Assembly (NCBI GenBank): GCA_028287765.1
Contig: JAQBPA010000137.1
Location: 1 to 40,931 of the forward strand
DNA: 40,931 bases
Direction: 5' to 3'
DNA from: Bacteriovoracaceae bacterium
Lineage (GTDB): Bacteria; Bdellovibrionota; UBA2394
In this document: positions 1-9,700 of the stretch, piece by piece
How the letters are laid out: every line of letters begins with the position of its first letter
Position numbering within the stretch: position 1 is the stretch's first letter
Program-made: the position numbers and the translations under genes
The notes under the pieces: model-generated
What the model was told of the DNA's origin: nothing
What the model saw: only the letters and a program-made list of their open reading frames with translations
Databases searched by the model: none

Positions 1-228
1 TCAAGAGTATTTGGAATTAATGAAAAGGAATTTAGTACACTGATTTAAAAAAGATTATCTAGCGCTCCCAACAATGCTACAACGCTAAACACCTCTCATT
101 TTCCTCTAGACCGAGCGGAGTTTCAGAAAATATATCCAGAATTACTTTCGAGTTCTGAGCGAGTCGGAAATAGCGCCTCTCCGTTCTCGGGCTTTGAGCC
201 AAAGCTTGTCGCCGAAACTCTTCAGAAG

Positions 229-948
229 ATGGCCCCTGAAACTAGGCTCTCTGCATTCAAAAAGAATGGATCTTTTTCTCGAGATGATTTCTTGAGAAAT
301 GCTGACGAATTATTAGTAAAATCGGAGCCCGGCAAAGAAACTATTCTTGAAAAAACGGATAATAACAGACAATCAGATAAACTTCTCGATATTCACGCAA
401 GTCGTGTAGGATTTTGGTCTAATACTGCTGAAGGCATGACGGGTGGAACTCCATTTTTATTTCGCGGCGGACAAACAAGAAAGGCTGAAGTTTCAGAACC
501 CGGATTTTTTCACAACCAGAATTTTACGATCGAGGCATGGGTAAAGCTAGAGCCGGGTTTTAATAGGGATCCAATGGCAATCTTTTCATATGGTGCAGAA
601 GATCTCGCGTTTTTTCTCACCCCAGAGGGAAACTTGATGCTGTCGAGAAATAATAAGATTTCGATCACGGGAAATAATATATTGGTGAATGATCTCGACG
701 TCCACCAGGTCGTGGTGACGAAGACAGGATCGAAAGTGATTTTTTATGTCGATGGTAGACCTAGTTCACCGTTTGAATTCGGCGATACTTTTATTTTTAA
801 AGGGAATCCTGCAATCGGAGATCGCCCTGACCTTGGTTTTCAACATCATTTCCCAGGATCAATTTATAAGGTCGAGCTTTATAACCGACCTCTTTCTGAA
901 GAGGAAATTCAACGCTCGAGAGAGAACGATGAACTCCTCTATAAGTAG
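229..948 (+). CDS. LamG/concanavalin A-like domain protein (C-terminal part)
   Basis: The protein has 239 residues from the ATG at 229. Residues from about 95 to 235 form one LamG/concanavalin A-like lectin domain (LamG_3 type): FTIEAWVK, then a central VVVTKTGSKVIFYVDG strand pair, then the typical closing helix LYNRPLSEEEIQ. Such domains usually bind glycans or proteins outside the cell. No signal peptide is visible and there is no ribosome binding site before the ATG. The same frame stays open back to position 49 and reads like protein, with an in-frame TAA at 46-48 and more protein-like sequence before it. The true protein is therefore probably longer and either interrupted or mis-sequenced at that point. 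The ligand is unknown. It converges on the acyl-CoA ligase gene with a 52-base gap that holds no clear terminator. Confidence 0.6.
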   Translation: MAPETRLSAFKKNGSFSRDDFLRNADELLVKSEPGKETILEKTDNNRQSDKLLDIHASRVGFWSNTAEGMTGGTPFLFRGGQTRKAEVSEPGFFHNQNFTIEAWVKLEPGFNRDPMAIFSYGAEDLAFFLTPEGNLMLSRNNKISITGNNILVNDLDVHQVVVTKTGSKVIFYVDGRPSSPFEFGDTFIFKGNPAIGDRPDLGFQHHFPGSIYKVELYNRPLSEEEIQRSRENDELLYK

Positions 949-1000
949 ATTCGGAATTTGTTCATCGCGATTTAAGAGAGCTGCACTAGTCACTCGACCC

Positions 1001-2812
1001 CTAAAGATTCGCGCCCTCACCCTTCGTACTGGCGTACATCAAATCAATGATCGATTGATACTTCTCCTGAATAACCCTTCGCTTCAATTTTAAAGTGGGC
1101 GTGAGTTCGCCGCTTTCAATGGTGAATGAGAGTGGCAGAATTTTAAAATGTTTGATGGTTGAATATCTAGGAAGCGTTGCATTGAGTTCGTCGATCGTTC
1201 GTTGAATTCTCTCATGAAGTCGATCGCTCTTTGCGCATTCGTCAGCGGTCGAGAGCACGAAATCTTTTGACAGAGCCCAGCTTTTACAAATCTCGATATT
1301 GGGCGTGATTAAGGCGGCAACGTAATTTCGTTTATCGCCTACCAAACAGACGGCCTCGATAAGAGGCTCACCCTTTAAAATATTTTCAATCGGTTGAGGC
1401 GCGATTTTTTTTCCAGCTGCCAGAACGATGAGGTCCTTTTTTCGATCGGTAATCTTTAAAAAACCTTCTAAACCCAGCTCGCCAATATCGCCTGTATGAA
1501 ACCAACCGCTCGAATCAATCACGTCGGTTGTTGCGTCGTCTCTCTTATAATAACCTTTCATCACGGTCGGACCTTTGACCAAAATTTCTCCATCGTCGGC
1601 AAATTTAATTTGCACGCCTTCGAAGGGAAATCCTACCGTTCCAAACTTAATTTTTTCAGGTAAATTTACCGAAAGAATACAAGTTTCAGAAAGTCCGTAA
1701 CCTTCAAGAATCACAAAACCCACATTAAAGAAAAATTCTGCAATCTCCTGCGAGAGAGGCGCTCCTCCACTGATAAACATTTGCGCTCGCCCACCTGTAA
1801 TCGCACGAATTTTTCTAAACACGAGCACATCCGAAATTCCGTATAAAATTTTCCAGTGAATAGGAAGTGATCGATTCGATCTTCGATAAATAGCCGTTTT
1901 TTGGCCAATCCATAAAGCGAGAGCAAAAATATTCTTTTGAATGACTGAAGCACTTTTCGTCTTTTCTTTAATTTTGACGTACATCTTTTCAAAAATTCGC
2001 GGAACAGCGGTATTGATGTGCGGTCTTGCTTCAGAAAGATTTTCGATCAGTTTATCGACGCTCTCCGCAAAATAAATTTCGACACCAGAAAGAAGTAAAT
2101 AATTATGAACCACTCTTTCATAAATATGTGAAAACGGCAGAAATGAAACGGTGACAAGGTCTGTTTTCGGTAGCGGAATAGCTTTATAAAACATTTCTAA
2201 ATTTGAAATAAAATTATGGTGCGTAAGAATAACACCCTTCGGCTCACCTGTTGTGCCAGAAGTATAGAGTAAAACGCTCATCTCATTCGGATCGAGTATC
2301 TGGAGAAGATTTTTCGCCTCGTCCTCTGTAATAGAATTTTTCAAAAATTCACTTCGAGAAATAAATTGAATACCCTCGGGAACTTTCGGATTTGAAATTT
2401 CATCCCAGGCGATCACCGTCTTTAAAGTCTGAAGATTCTTAATGCCAGACACTCGCTGAAGCGCAGTTTCATTTGACACAAAAAGAACCGTCGATTCAGA
2501 TTCATCTAAAATATATTTAATTTGGTCCGGACTACTCGTTATATAAATAGCCGCTACCGCCGCCCCATACCACTGGGCCGCGTAATCTGTCAGAATCCAC
2601 TCCAGGCGATTCTCGGCAAGAATGGCAATTCTTTCACCCCGCTTTAAATTTATTTTTTTAAGGCCAGCAATGGTTTTTAAAATAAATTGAAAGGCTTCTT
2701 GAAAATTTGTAGGAATCCACTTTCCATTTACTTTTGAATAATAGGCTGTCGATAAAGAATTGCTTTTATAATACTGATAGAAACTCTCCGGAAGAGTTTT
2801 TCCAAATCTCAC
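1001..2812 (-). CDS. Long-chain acyl-CoA synthetase (AMP-forming), FadD-like
   Basis: This 603-residue member of the ANL adenylating superfamily activates fatty acids to acyl-CoA using ATP and CoA. The phosphate loop YTSGTTGEPKG is at residues 183-193, the adenine motif EGYGLSET at 370-377, and GWFHTGD with the following hinge DRKKDLIVLAAGKK at 436-469. The length fits the bacterial long-chain (FadD15-like) branch. I chose the GTG at 2812 because it overlaps the TGA of the upstream oxidoreductase gene (GTGA) and has GGAGG eight bases before it; longer readings would run far into that gene. The overlap implies translational coupling. It is the last gene of the etfB-etfA-oxidoreductase operon, so acyl-CoA made here probably feeds beta-oxidation whose electrons leave through Etf. 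Chain-length preference cannot be read from the sequence. Confidence 0.9.
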   Translation of the reverse strand: MRFGKTLPESFYQYYKSNSLSTAYYSKVNGKWIPTNFQEAFQFILKTIAGLKKINLKRGERIAILAENRLEWILTDYAAQWYGAAVAAIYITSSPDQIKYILDESESTVLFVSNETALQRVSGIKNLQTLKTVIAWDEISNPKVPEGIQFISRSEFLKNSITEDEAKNLLQILDPNEMSVLLYTSGTTGEPKGVILTHHNFISNLEMFYKAIPLPKTDLVTVSFLPFSHIYERVVHNYLLLSGVEIYFAESVDKLIENLSEARPHINTAVPRIFEKMYVKIKEKTKSASVIQKNIFALALWIGQKTAIYRRSNRSLPIHWKILYGISDVLVFRKIRAITGGRAQMFISGGAPLSQEIAEFFFNVGFVILEGYGLSETCILSVNLPEKIKFGTVGFPFEGVQIKFADDGEILVKGPTVMKGYYKRDDATTDVIDSSGWFHTGDIGELGLEGFLKITDRKKDLIVLAAGKKIAPQPIENILKGEPLIEAVCLVGDKRNYVAALITPNIEICKSWALSKDFVLSTADECAKSDRLHERIQRTIDELNATLPRYSTIKHFKILPLSFTIESGELTPTLKLKRRVIQEKYQSIIDLMYASTKGEGANL

Positions 2813-4845
2813 AGGGCCTCCGCAACAATCTCGGCAATATCTTTCACTTTGATATCTTCGCGTTCCTTCGATTTCATTCCGTCGGTAAGCATCGTCATGC
2901 AAAACGGACAAGCTGTACAAACCGTCTTTGCTTTTGAATCGATCACTTCTTGCGCGCGATTGACATTAATGCGACTTCCCGTTTTTTCTTCGAGCCACAT
3001 TCTTCCGCCCCCCGCACCGCAGCAAAAACCTTGCTCTTTACTTCGCGCCATTTCAATCGGCGCTTCTTTCGTCACCGCTTTGATGATGTCTCGAGGAGCA
3101 TCGTAAATATTATTGTAGCGTCCGATATAACAAGAATCATGATACGTAACCGACTGCATTTTTTCCGACTCAGGCTTCACTCGACCATCAGCAATGAGTT
3201 CGCTGATGTATTCGGAATGATGAATGACTTCGTAATGTCCACCGAACTCTGGGTATTCGTTTTTAAGCGTATTGAAACAATGCGGACACGACGTTAAAAT
3301 TTTTCTAACTTTATACTTCTCGAGAATTTCTTTATTCGCTTTAATCATTTGCTGACCGAGGTATTCATTTCCGAGACGTCTTGCTGTTTCGCCATTACAT
3401 CGTTCTTCTTTTCCAAGAATTCCAAATTTGATACCAGCGGTTTGAAGAATTTTCACAACGCTTTCAACCACTTTTTTATTTCGATCGTCAAAACTTCCCG
3501 CACAGCCGATATAGTAAAGAAATTCAAAATCAGCATCGGCTTGATATTGGGGAACGCCTTTTTCGATCAGATTTTCTTGTCGAGACGATTCATTAATTCC
3601 CCAAGGATTCGATGCTGTCTCCCAATTTCTAAATGCATTCGTCGCTTCGTCAGGATTTGAGCCTTTATTGAGAACAAGTGCCCTTCTCATATCCACAATC
3701 GAATCCACATGATCGATCATGACAGGACAAGCTTCGACACAGGCACCGCACGTCGTACAGTCCCAAATAGTTTGGTCCGAAAATATATCGGGCACTAGCT
3801 CTTTATTATAAATTCTTCTCTGATCTTCAGTGAGAGCGGCCAGCGCCTTTTCGTCCGCTACAATACTTCCATTTTTTTCGAGTAAGCTAAGCAGCGTCGG
3901 GCCTTTTTCAGTAATGGCAGCGCGCATATTGATCATTAAGCTTTTGGGACGAAGGTCTTTTCCAGTAGAAGCAGTCGGACAAAATTCATTGCAACGTCCG
4001 CATTCCGTACAAGAATAAGAATCCATCAAATTCTTCCAGCTCAGATCTGTCACCTTCTGCGCGCCAAAAGTCGTGACCGATTCATCTTCTAAATTGAGCT
4101 TTGAGAGCTGTCCTCTCGGCTCTGTTTTCGAAAGAAAAACATTCGGAGCAGCTAGAATCACATGAAAATGTTTCGAGAACGGAAGAAAATTCAAAAAGAA
4201 GAGAACGATTCCTAAATGTGCCCACCAGAAAACAAAATAAATATTTTCGTTCAGAGTTCCGGCAGCAGACCAAAGGCCTGAGAGTGCAGAAGCCACGGGT
4301 TGATATTTTGAAAAGGGATCAACTCCGTTATGAATCAGTACGCTATGAGCAAGAAGATTGGTGATATTGAGACCCCAGATCAGACTCAAAATAAAGTAAG
4401 CATCCCATTTCGATTTTTTAGAATTGTCAGCCATCCGCGCAGGCTTAATAAAAATTCGTCGATAAAAAGCAGCGGCAACCACCGCGAAAACGATAAAATT
4501 AAAAACGTCCTGACTTAAACAAAAGAGCCCGTAAAATCGATCAGGAATAAAATCAAAATGGTGCCCGCCGGTGAGCCCGTAATAAATCCATTCTGTCGTC
4601 CCGAGTGTTAAGGTGACGAATCCCCAGAAAATAAAAAAATGAATCGCTCCCGGAATAGGCTGCCTCATCAGTTTTCGATGAAAGAAAACTTCTCGCACAA
4701 AAATAGAGATTCTACTTCCGAGATTCGTCAAACGGTTTCGGGATTTGCCGAACGCAAAAATCTGCAAAATCTTTCCAAAATTGGAAAGAAAAACAGCCAT
4801 CGAAACGATCAGAACGAGAGCGGTAGAAACCTGAAGTGCGACCAT
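2809..4845 (-). CDS. Membrane Etf:quinone oxidoreductase-type Fe-S protein (EMO-like, CCG domains)
   Basis: The protein has 678 residues. The N-terminal ~230 residues hold several membrane helices resembling nitrate reductase gamma/HdrE haem b subunits. Two 4Fe-4S clusters follow: CTECGRCNEFC at 279-289 and CTTCGACVEAC at 363-373. Two HdrB/GlpC-type cysteine-rich CCG domains complete it. The first has CNG where CCG is usual and ends in CPHC; the second has the full CCGAGGGRMW and CPFC. This architecture matches the membrane Etf:(mena)quinone oxidoreductases known from Geobacter and syntrophs, which take electrons from reduced Etf and pass them to quinone. Placement directly after etfA (4-base gap) and before an acyl-CoA ligase supports that role. 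The assignment is by architecture; a generic heterodisulfide reductase-like role is the alternative. Confidence 0.85.
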   Translation of the reverse strand: MVALQVSTALVLIVSMAVFLSNFGKILQIFAFGKSRNRLTNLGSRISIFVREVFFHRKLMRQPIPGAIHFFIFWGFVTLTLGTTEWIYYGLTGGHHFDFIPDRFYGLFCLSQDVFNFIVFAVVAAAFYRRIFIKPARMADNSKKSKWDAYFILSLIWGLNITNLLAHSVLIHNGVDPFSKYQPVASALSGLWSAAGTLNENIYFVFWWAHLGIVLFFLNFLPFSKHFHVILAAPNVFLSKTEPRGQLSKLNLEDESVTTFGAQKVTDLSWKNLMDSYSCTECGRCNEFCPTASTGKDLRPKSLMINMRAAITEKGPTLLSLLEKNGSIVADEKALAALTEDQRRIYNKELVPDIFSDQTIWDCTTCGACVEACPVMIDHVDSIVDMRRALVLNKGSNPDEATNAFRNWETASNPWGINESSRQENLIEKGVPQYQADADFEFLYYIGCAGSFDDRNKKVVESVVKILQTAGIKFGILGKEERCNGETARRLGNEYLGQQMIKANKEILEKYKVRKILTSCPHCFNTLKNEYPEFGGHYEVIHHSEYISELIADGRVKPESEKMQSVTYHDSCYIGRYNNIYDAPRDIIKAVTKEAPIEMARSKEQGFCCGAGGGRMWLEEKTGSRINVNRAQEVIDSKAKTVCTACPFCMTMLTDGMKSKEREDIKVKDIAEIVAEAL

Positions 4846-4849
4846 AGTT

Positions 4850-5809
4850 TTAAGCTTTATTCAGAAGTTTTTTAAACTCCTGGTTAAGTAATGGAGCGAG
4901 AACGAATAAATCTCCTACGATGCCATAATCCGCTTTTTGAAAAAGAGGTGCATTCGGATCTTTATTAATGGCAACAATCACCTTACTCGTGCGCATTCCA
5001 GCCAAATGTTGAATAGCACCGCTGATCCCGAATGCCACATAAAGCGAGGGGTTCACGGTCTTTCCAGTTTGCCCCACTTGCATATCATGGCCAGCGAGTC
5101 CTTCATCAACCGCTGCACGCGAAGCTCCAACTGCGGCACCGATACTATCGGCGAGATCAAAAAGAATTTTGAAATTTTCTTTTGTCTTCAGCGATCGACC
5201 CCCACTTACAATAATCGACGCTTCTGTTAAATCAGGGCGGTCCGAGCTTGCCTGTGTTCGACTTACAAATTGAATCGGTGAACCAGAAAAATCAAAACTC
5301 GGGGTAAGCTCATTCACCTTTCCAGGTGTTCCAGACACTGAGCCCGCCGGAAGAGAATTTGGACGAACGGAAATAAAAATAGTCTCTGCCGATTCAAATT
5401 GAATGGCTGCAGCCGCCTTACCTGAAAAGAATGGTTTTCGAACTTTCAAAGGTTCAAGCGAAAGTTCAATGCAATCTGTTGCAACAGGAGCATCAAATCG
5501 AGCGGCGAGTTTTGGAATTAAATCTTTTCCGAGACTTGAAGCACTTCCGAGAACAAAGGCAGGTTTTTGTGCTTTGATCAAATCTTCAGCCGTCTTCGCA
5601 TAAGCTTCCGGGTGGTATTCATTAAATTTTGCATCTTTTACCCAGTGAACCGTCTGAACTCCTTGCTTCGCAAGTTCGTCAGCCGCTGCTTTTGCACCAG
5701 CGCCAAAAATGACGGCCGCAACATCCGCTCCCTTACTTGCGCCTAAGAGTTCAAGCGTCGCTTTTTTTAAATTTCCATTTTTATGTTCAGCAAGAATAAA
5801 AATTTTCAT
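4850..5809 (-). CDS. etfA: Electron transfer flavoprotein alpha subunit
   Basis: EtfA (319 residues) is the FAD-carrying half of the soluble electron carrier that accepts electrons from acyl-CoA dehydrogenases. The C-terminal FAD domain is unmistakable: SGGRSLKTKENF, then VGASRAAVDEG, GQTGKTVNPSLY, FGISGAIQHLAGM and INKDPNAPLFQKADYGIVGD. The N-terminal domain is the usual Rossmann-like half. Length is normal. The ATG at 5809 has AGAGG about ten bases upstream. It follows etfB by 34 bases and precedes the membrane oxidoreductase by 4 bases, so all three are almost certainly one transcript. No acyl-CoA dehydrogenase gene is present in this window. Confidence 0.96.
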   Translation of the reverse strand: MKIFILAEHKNGNLKKATLELLGASKGADVAAVIFGAGAKAAADELAKQGVQTVHWVKDAKFNEYHPEAYAKTAEDLIKAQKPAFVLGSASSLGKDLIPKLAARFDAPVATDCIELSLEPLKVRKPFFSGKAAAAIQFESAETIFISVRPNSLPAGSVSGTPGKVNELTPSFDFSGSPIQFVSRTQASSDRPDLTEASIIVSGGRSLKTKENFKILFDLADSIGAAVGASRAAVDEGLAGHDMQVGQTGKTVNPSLYVAFGISGAIQHLAGMRTSKVIVAINKDPNAPLFQKADYGIVGDLFVLAPLLNQEFKKLLNKA

Positions 5810-5843
5810 TAGACTTTAACCTCTGGTTTTTTTCTCAACAAGG

Positions 5844-6620
5844 TCATACCACCTTCGCTTCTTCATGAAGTCGTTTGACGAGTTCAGCAGCTTGGGCAGG
5901 AGGCTCCCCTTCAATCATTTTTACTTTTCCTCGCTCCGGCGGAAGACCCCATCCTGAAACTTTGTAGCCCGCCTTGATATCTGAGAGCGGAACTTCTTTG
6001 ATTTCTTTTTTGCTAGCCGCTCGAATGCCAGGCAGAGATGCGAGGCGCATTTTATTGAGGCCTTTATTCGCGGTGAGGAGTGCTGGAAGTTTTATTTTAT
6101 AAACTTCTTTGATTCCCCCTTCGATATCACGCTCGACTTGCACGGATTCTGTTCCAGAAAATTCACATTTAGAAATGACCGCCATATGCGGCATTTTGAG
6201 TCGCTCGGCGACCATCGTCGCAACCGAGTGAGAATCCGTATCCACGGCCTGCTTTCCCGCAAAAATCAGATTAAAATTCTCTTCCTGGCAAACTTTAGCC
6301 AGAGCTTGAGAGACACTTCTTGGATCGATGGCTTTTTTTTCGTTATCGAGAATGTGAACACCCCGATCAACTCCCACAGCAAAGGCATCTCTTAAACTTT
6401 TTGAAGCGGTCGTCGGTCCGAGACAAACACCGACAACTTCAACGGTCTGCCCGGCTTTCGTCCACGCTTCCTTAGTTTTTACGGCTTCCTCGATTGCAAA
6501 CTCATCGTAAGGATTAATGACGTATTTAATATCGCCTTCATCGATCGCGTCGCCCTTGAGTTGAATTTTTGTATTCGTATCGGGAACGTTTTTAATGAGT
6601 ACGCCAATTTTGACTGCCAT
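5844..6620 (-). CDS. etfB: Electron transfer flavoprotein beta subunit
   Basis: EtfB has 258 residues and begins MAVKIGVLIKNVPDTNTKI, a typical start for this family. Conserved stretches include VINPYDEFAIEEAVKTKE, the AFAVGVDRGVHI segment, the nucleotide-binding FAGKQAVDTDSHSVATMVAERL loop region, and LPALLTANKGLNKMRLASLPGIRAA. In the heterodimer this subunit binds AMP (classical Etf) or a second FAD (bifurcating Etf). The neighbouring quinone oxidoreductase rather than a bifurcating partner favours the classical type. The ATG has GGAGG nine bases upstream. It is the first gene of the operon and lies behind a candidate sigma-70 promoter. Confidence 0.96.
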   Translation of the reverse strand: MAVKIGVLIKNVPDTNTKIQLKGDAIDEGDIKYVINPYDEFAIEEAVKTKEAWTKAGQTVEVVGVCLGPTTASKSLRDAFAVGVDRGVHILDNEKKAIDPRSVSQALAKVCQEENFNLIFAGKQAVDTDSHSVATMVAERLKMPHMAVISKCEFSGTESVQVERDIEGGIKEVYKIKLPALLTANKGLNKMRLASLPGIRAASKKEIKEVPLSDIKAGYKVSGWGLPPERGKVKMIEGEPPAQAAELVKRLHEEAKVV

Positions 6621-6667
6621 GACTATAAGCCTCCAACGAGAATCGCCAAAAAGTTAGCTATTCCACT

Positions 6668-6703
6668 GACTTATAGAATAATCAGACCATTAGTGAGGGT
6701 AAA
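6668..6703 (-). promoter_or_regulatory. Candidate sigma-70 promoter for etfB operon
   Basis: On the minus strand, TTTACC (6703-6698) and TATTCT (6680-6675) are separated by exactly 17 bases, each matching four of six consensus positions. Transcription would start near 6668, leaving a leader of about 47 bases before the etfB ATG at 6620. The 112-base gap between the preceding gene and etfB has no convincing terminator; a five-pair CTAAG/CTTAG hairpin lies near 6710-6725 without a T tract. This is a reading by eye only. Confidence 0.4.
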
Positions 6704-6732
6704 GGCGTTTCTAAGCTCATCTTAGCCATGAC

Positions 6733-9700
6733 TCAGCGCGGCTCTTCATTGGCCGGAATCTTTGATCCTGAACTTGCAAGCTTCTTCGGATCAACTTCTT
6801 TGCTTTCGTTCAAAGTGCCAGAATTATCAAATTTAAAAGCGACCGAAAACGGCTTCAACAATTCTGGATCGAGTTTGGGATCGATATCAAGGACGACCCA
6901 GTTCTTATCAAATCGAATCGATACTCCCTGATACTGTACCGAGTCGCTCTCAAAACTTGTATTCATCGAAATATTGAGGGGATTTTCAGAAAGTGCCTTG
7001 GCCGCACCCTTCAAAACAAAATGAGTCGCTAAGGTTTTAAAGACGGGCTTAGAAAAAGTTCCCTTTTGAATCTCAAATCTTCGACTTAAATGGACATTGT
7101 CACTTTTTACGATCATTGACCCTTCAACCAACGGCAGCACTCCTTTTGCGGGCTTACCCTCCGTAAACGTTATGTATTCATGCGTAGGCGAAATGCTGAT
7201 TTGAACATTTTTTGTATCCACCTTGAGTAACGGACTCAGCATCCAATCCATCGCATTTCCTATGATAGGCAAAACCCTTCTAAAGAAAATAAAGGGTTCC
7301 GACATTCGAGTATCAATCACAAGGACGGGTTCCCCCTTTTGCACTTCAAAATGAGAGCGCGCATATTCAACTTTAAATTTTTCGTTAATTAAACTTCGTC
7401 TTTTTTGAATATGCGTTGTCGGATCTTCTTCGTATTTTAATGTGCCCTCAACGATAGCACGTATTTTTTCCTGATTTTCTTGCAGACCGTTCATAATATA
7501 TCCGTAACCCAATGCCAAAGAAATAAGGCTCTTCGAACCAGGTGCTGTCGAATCTTTTGGCAGCTTATTCGCTGGTATTTTGATGACAGGCGCCAAATTT
7601 TCCTGATCGCTCAAAAGAATTCGATAAGCATCTTCTAGCCCGGAGTTATTTTTTCGAGGTCCTTCAATCAGACAAACGCTTTTGGTGGTCGGAAGAATGA
7701 GAGTGGTATCCTTGAGATCAACGGAAGAAGTCACCGGTCGAATTTTGGGTGCGAGCGTGCTTCGAAACATTTCATTCAGTTCGTCTGTGAGTCTGTCGAA
7801 CTGATCTTGCACGAGATCAAACAACAGAGGATTCACGACAACTGCCGAGTCGTTGGATAAACGATAGAGCCGATCTCTCAAAATACTTTTCCAGGTTTCC
7901 GCGGAGATAAAAGAAGGATTGGTTGTGTTCTCGGTGTCGTCCACAGACGGCTCTGTATTTTTTTTGACAGGTTCTGGGCCATGAAGAAATTCATGAACAA
8001 ATTTTACAATTTTATCTCTCGCTTGTTTTTGAATAACGGGCAGCTGAAGGGCAGAGCCACTCAAATCTTTTGAAGTTTGTGGGTCGGGCACAATGGGTGA
8101 GCTCGAAGAAAGAATTTGGTAATGATCCTGAACGATGTCCTTGGGGATTTCAAAAAATAATTCGTTTGTAATCAGATCACCGATATCTGGAATATTATCT
8201 TTCCAACCTTTAATGAGGGCGCTTGCAGCACCGTCAATTTTTTCGCTTTGCAAAGCATCGCTATAAGTGCGTGTGGTGATGGCCTGCGCTGCTCCCGCTA
8301 CTGATGCTAAAAAACCTCCAGTAATCTTGGCGTCGGGAGTTGGCTGGACAACAAGGTCGTAGTTACGAAGAATATTTTCAATATCCATTTGCTCTGGAAC
8401 GAGCCAAAGGGTGCCGGTGACCGGATTTTTTACAAGCTTAATTCGAACTTTGATGGGATCAGATTTGATCGTTCTAAAGTTTCCACGCGCGTGACTAATC
8501 GAACCTGCATTTGTTTTTAAATCTTTAAATTCGAAAGAGATCGATTTGGGAAGACGTAGAGTACATGCCCAACTTTGAATCGCAGGTGCTTTCGCAAGGG
8601 CGGCACGATCTGAAGAGAGACGCATCAATGCTTTAGGATCCATAAGCGTTTTTTCACTCTCGGCAAGTTTATCGACGACCTCACATTGAAGGCCCTCTGG
8701 CGACAACGAAACAGAATGGATAATGAGCGAGGCCGCAATACCATTTTTAGAAGTTTTAAGCGTATCAATATTAAGAATGTGGTTCTTGTTCTTTGGATCG
8801 GTGAGCGTCTTTGTCTCGGAGACGAGTGTTTGATAGATCATAGCACTCGCCGCTTTAGTTAAATCATTGAGAGTTTTCTTGGCCGCACTATTTTTTACAG
8901 CCGCTGAAAGGAAGTTCGGCAAATCCTCAACGAATTGATTTTCACGAAGAGGTGTCGATTCTAAACCTGGCCAAACTATTTTGACGTTTTGAATTTGTGC
9001 ATCTTTCAGAGGGTCTAATGAAATACTTAAATTGTTCTCATCGATATCGGCTCCATACTTATGCCATGTGATCGGAATAGCAGCGTGGAAGGCTTTATCT
9101 GGAAGCTCAATATTTCCAGAAATTTTTAAAGGTGCTTGACCAAAATCCACCGACGTCACTTTTTCAAATAGCTGATCGTAAAGAGTGCCGCTGACGCCGA
9201 GAGAAACGCGATTGAACTTCTGCGGGTCAACAAAAAAAACTTTCCCTTCCACAGGAATCATTTGATCGAGCTTCATCGATGCCGAAATGATAAAAGGTTT
9301 TTCAAAAGCAATCTCGGCACTTTTGATGGCAAGTGGAAGCGACAGCTCGGCCGCGTACACAAGCTTGCCTTTTGTTTTAAAGGCAATGGCGTTGGTTTCG
9401 AAAGCTGCATGATCGAGCTCATAATGAGTGACTACTTTTCCGTCTGCAGTCTGTTCTCCAAGAACCGAAACGGTAATCTTTTTTTCGCGCAAATGGGGAA
9501 TAATCGTCGAGTTGAAATCGCTTTCTGCTTCATGCACAATCTTTTGCAGACTTGGCGAATTTCGAAAAATATCGGTGACGGTATTCCACATCTCCGGCGT
9601 AAAAACTTGCCGAGTGACATCTTCGACCGTATTGATTGCCAAATAGTTTTGGGGAAGTCCCGATCCGAACCAACTCTCTTCAAAATGAAAAGGTGCCGGG

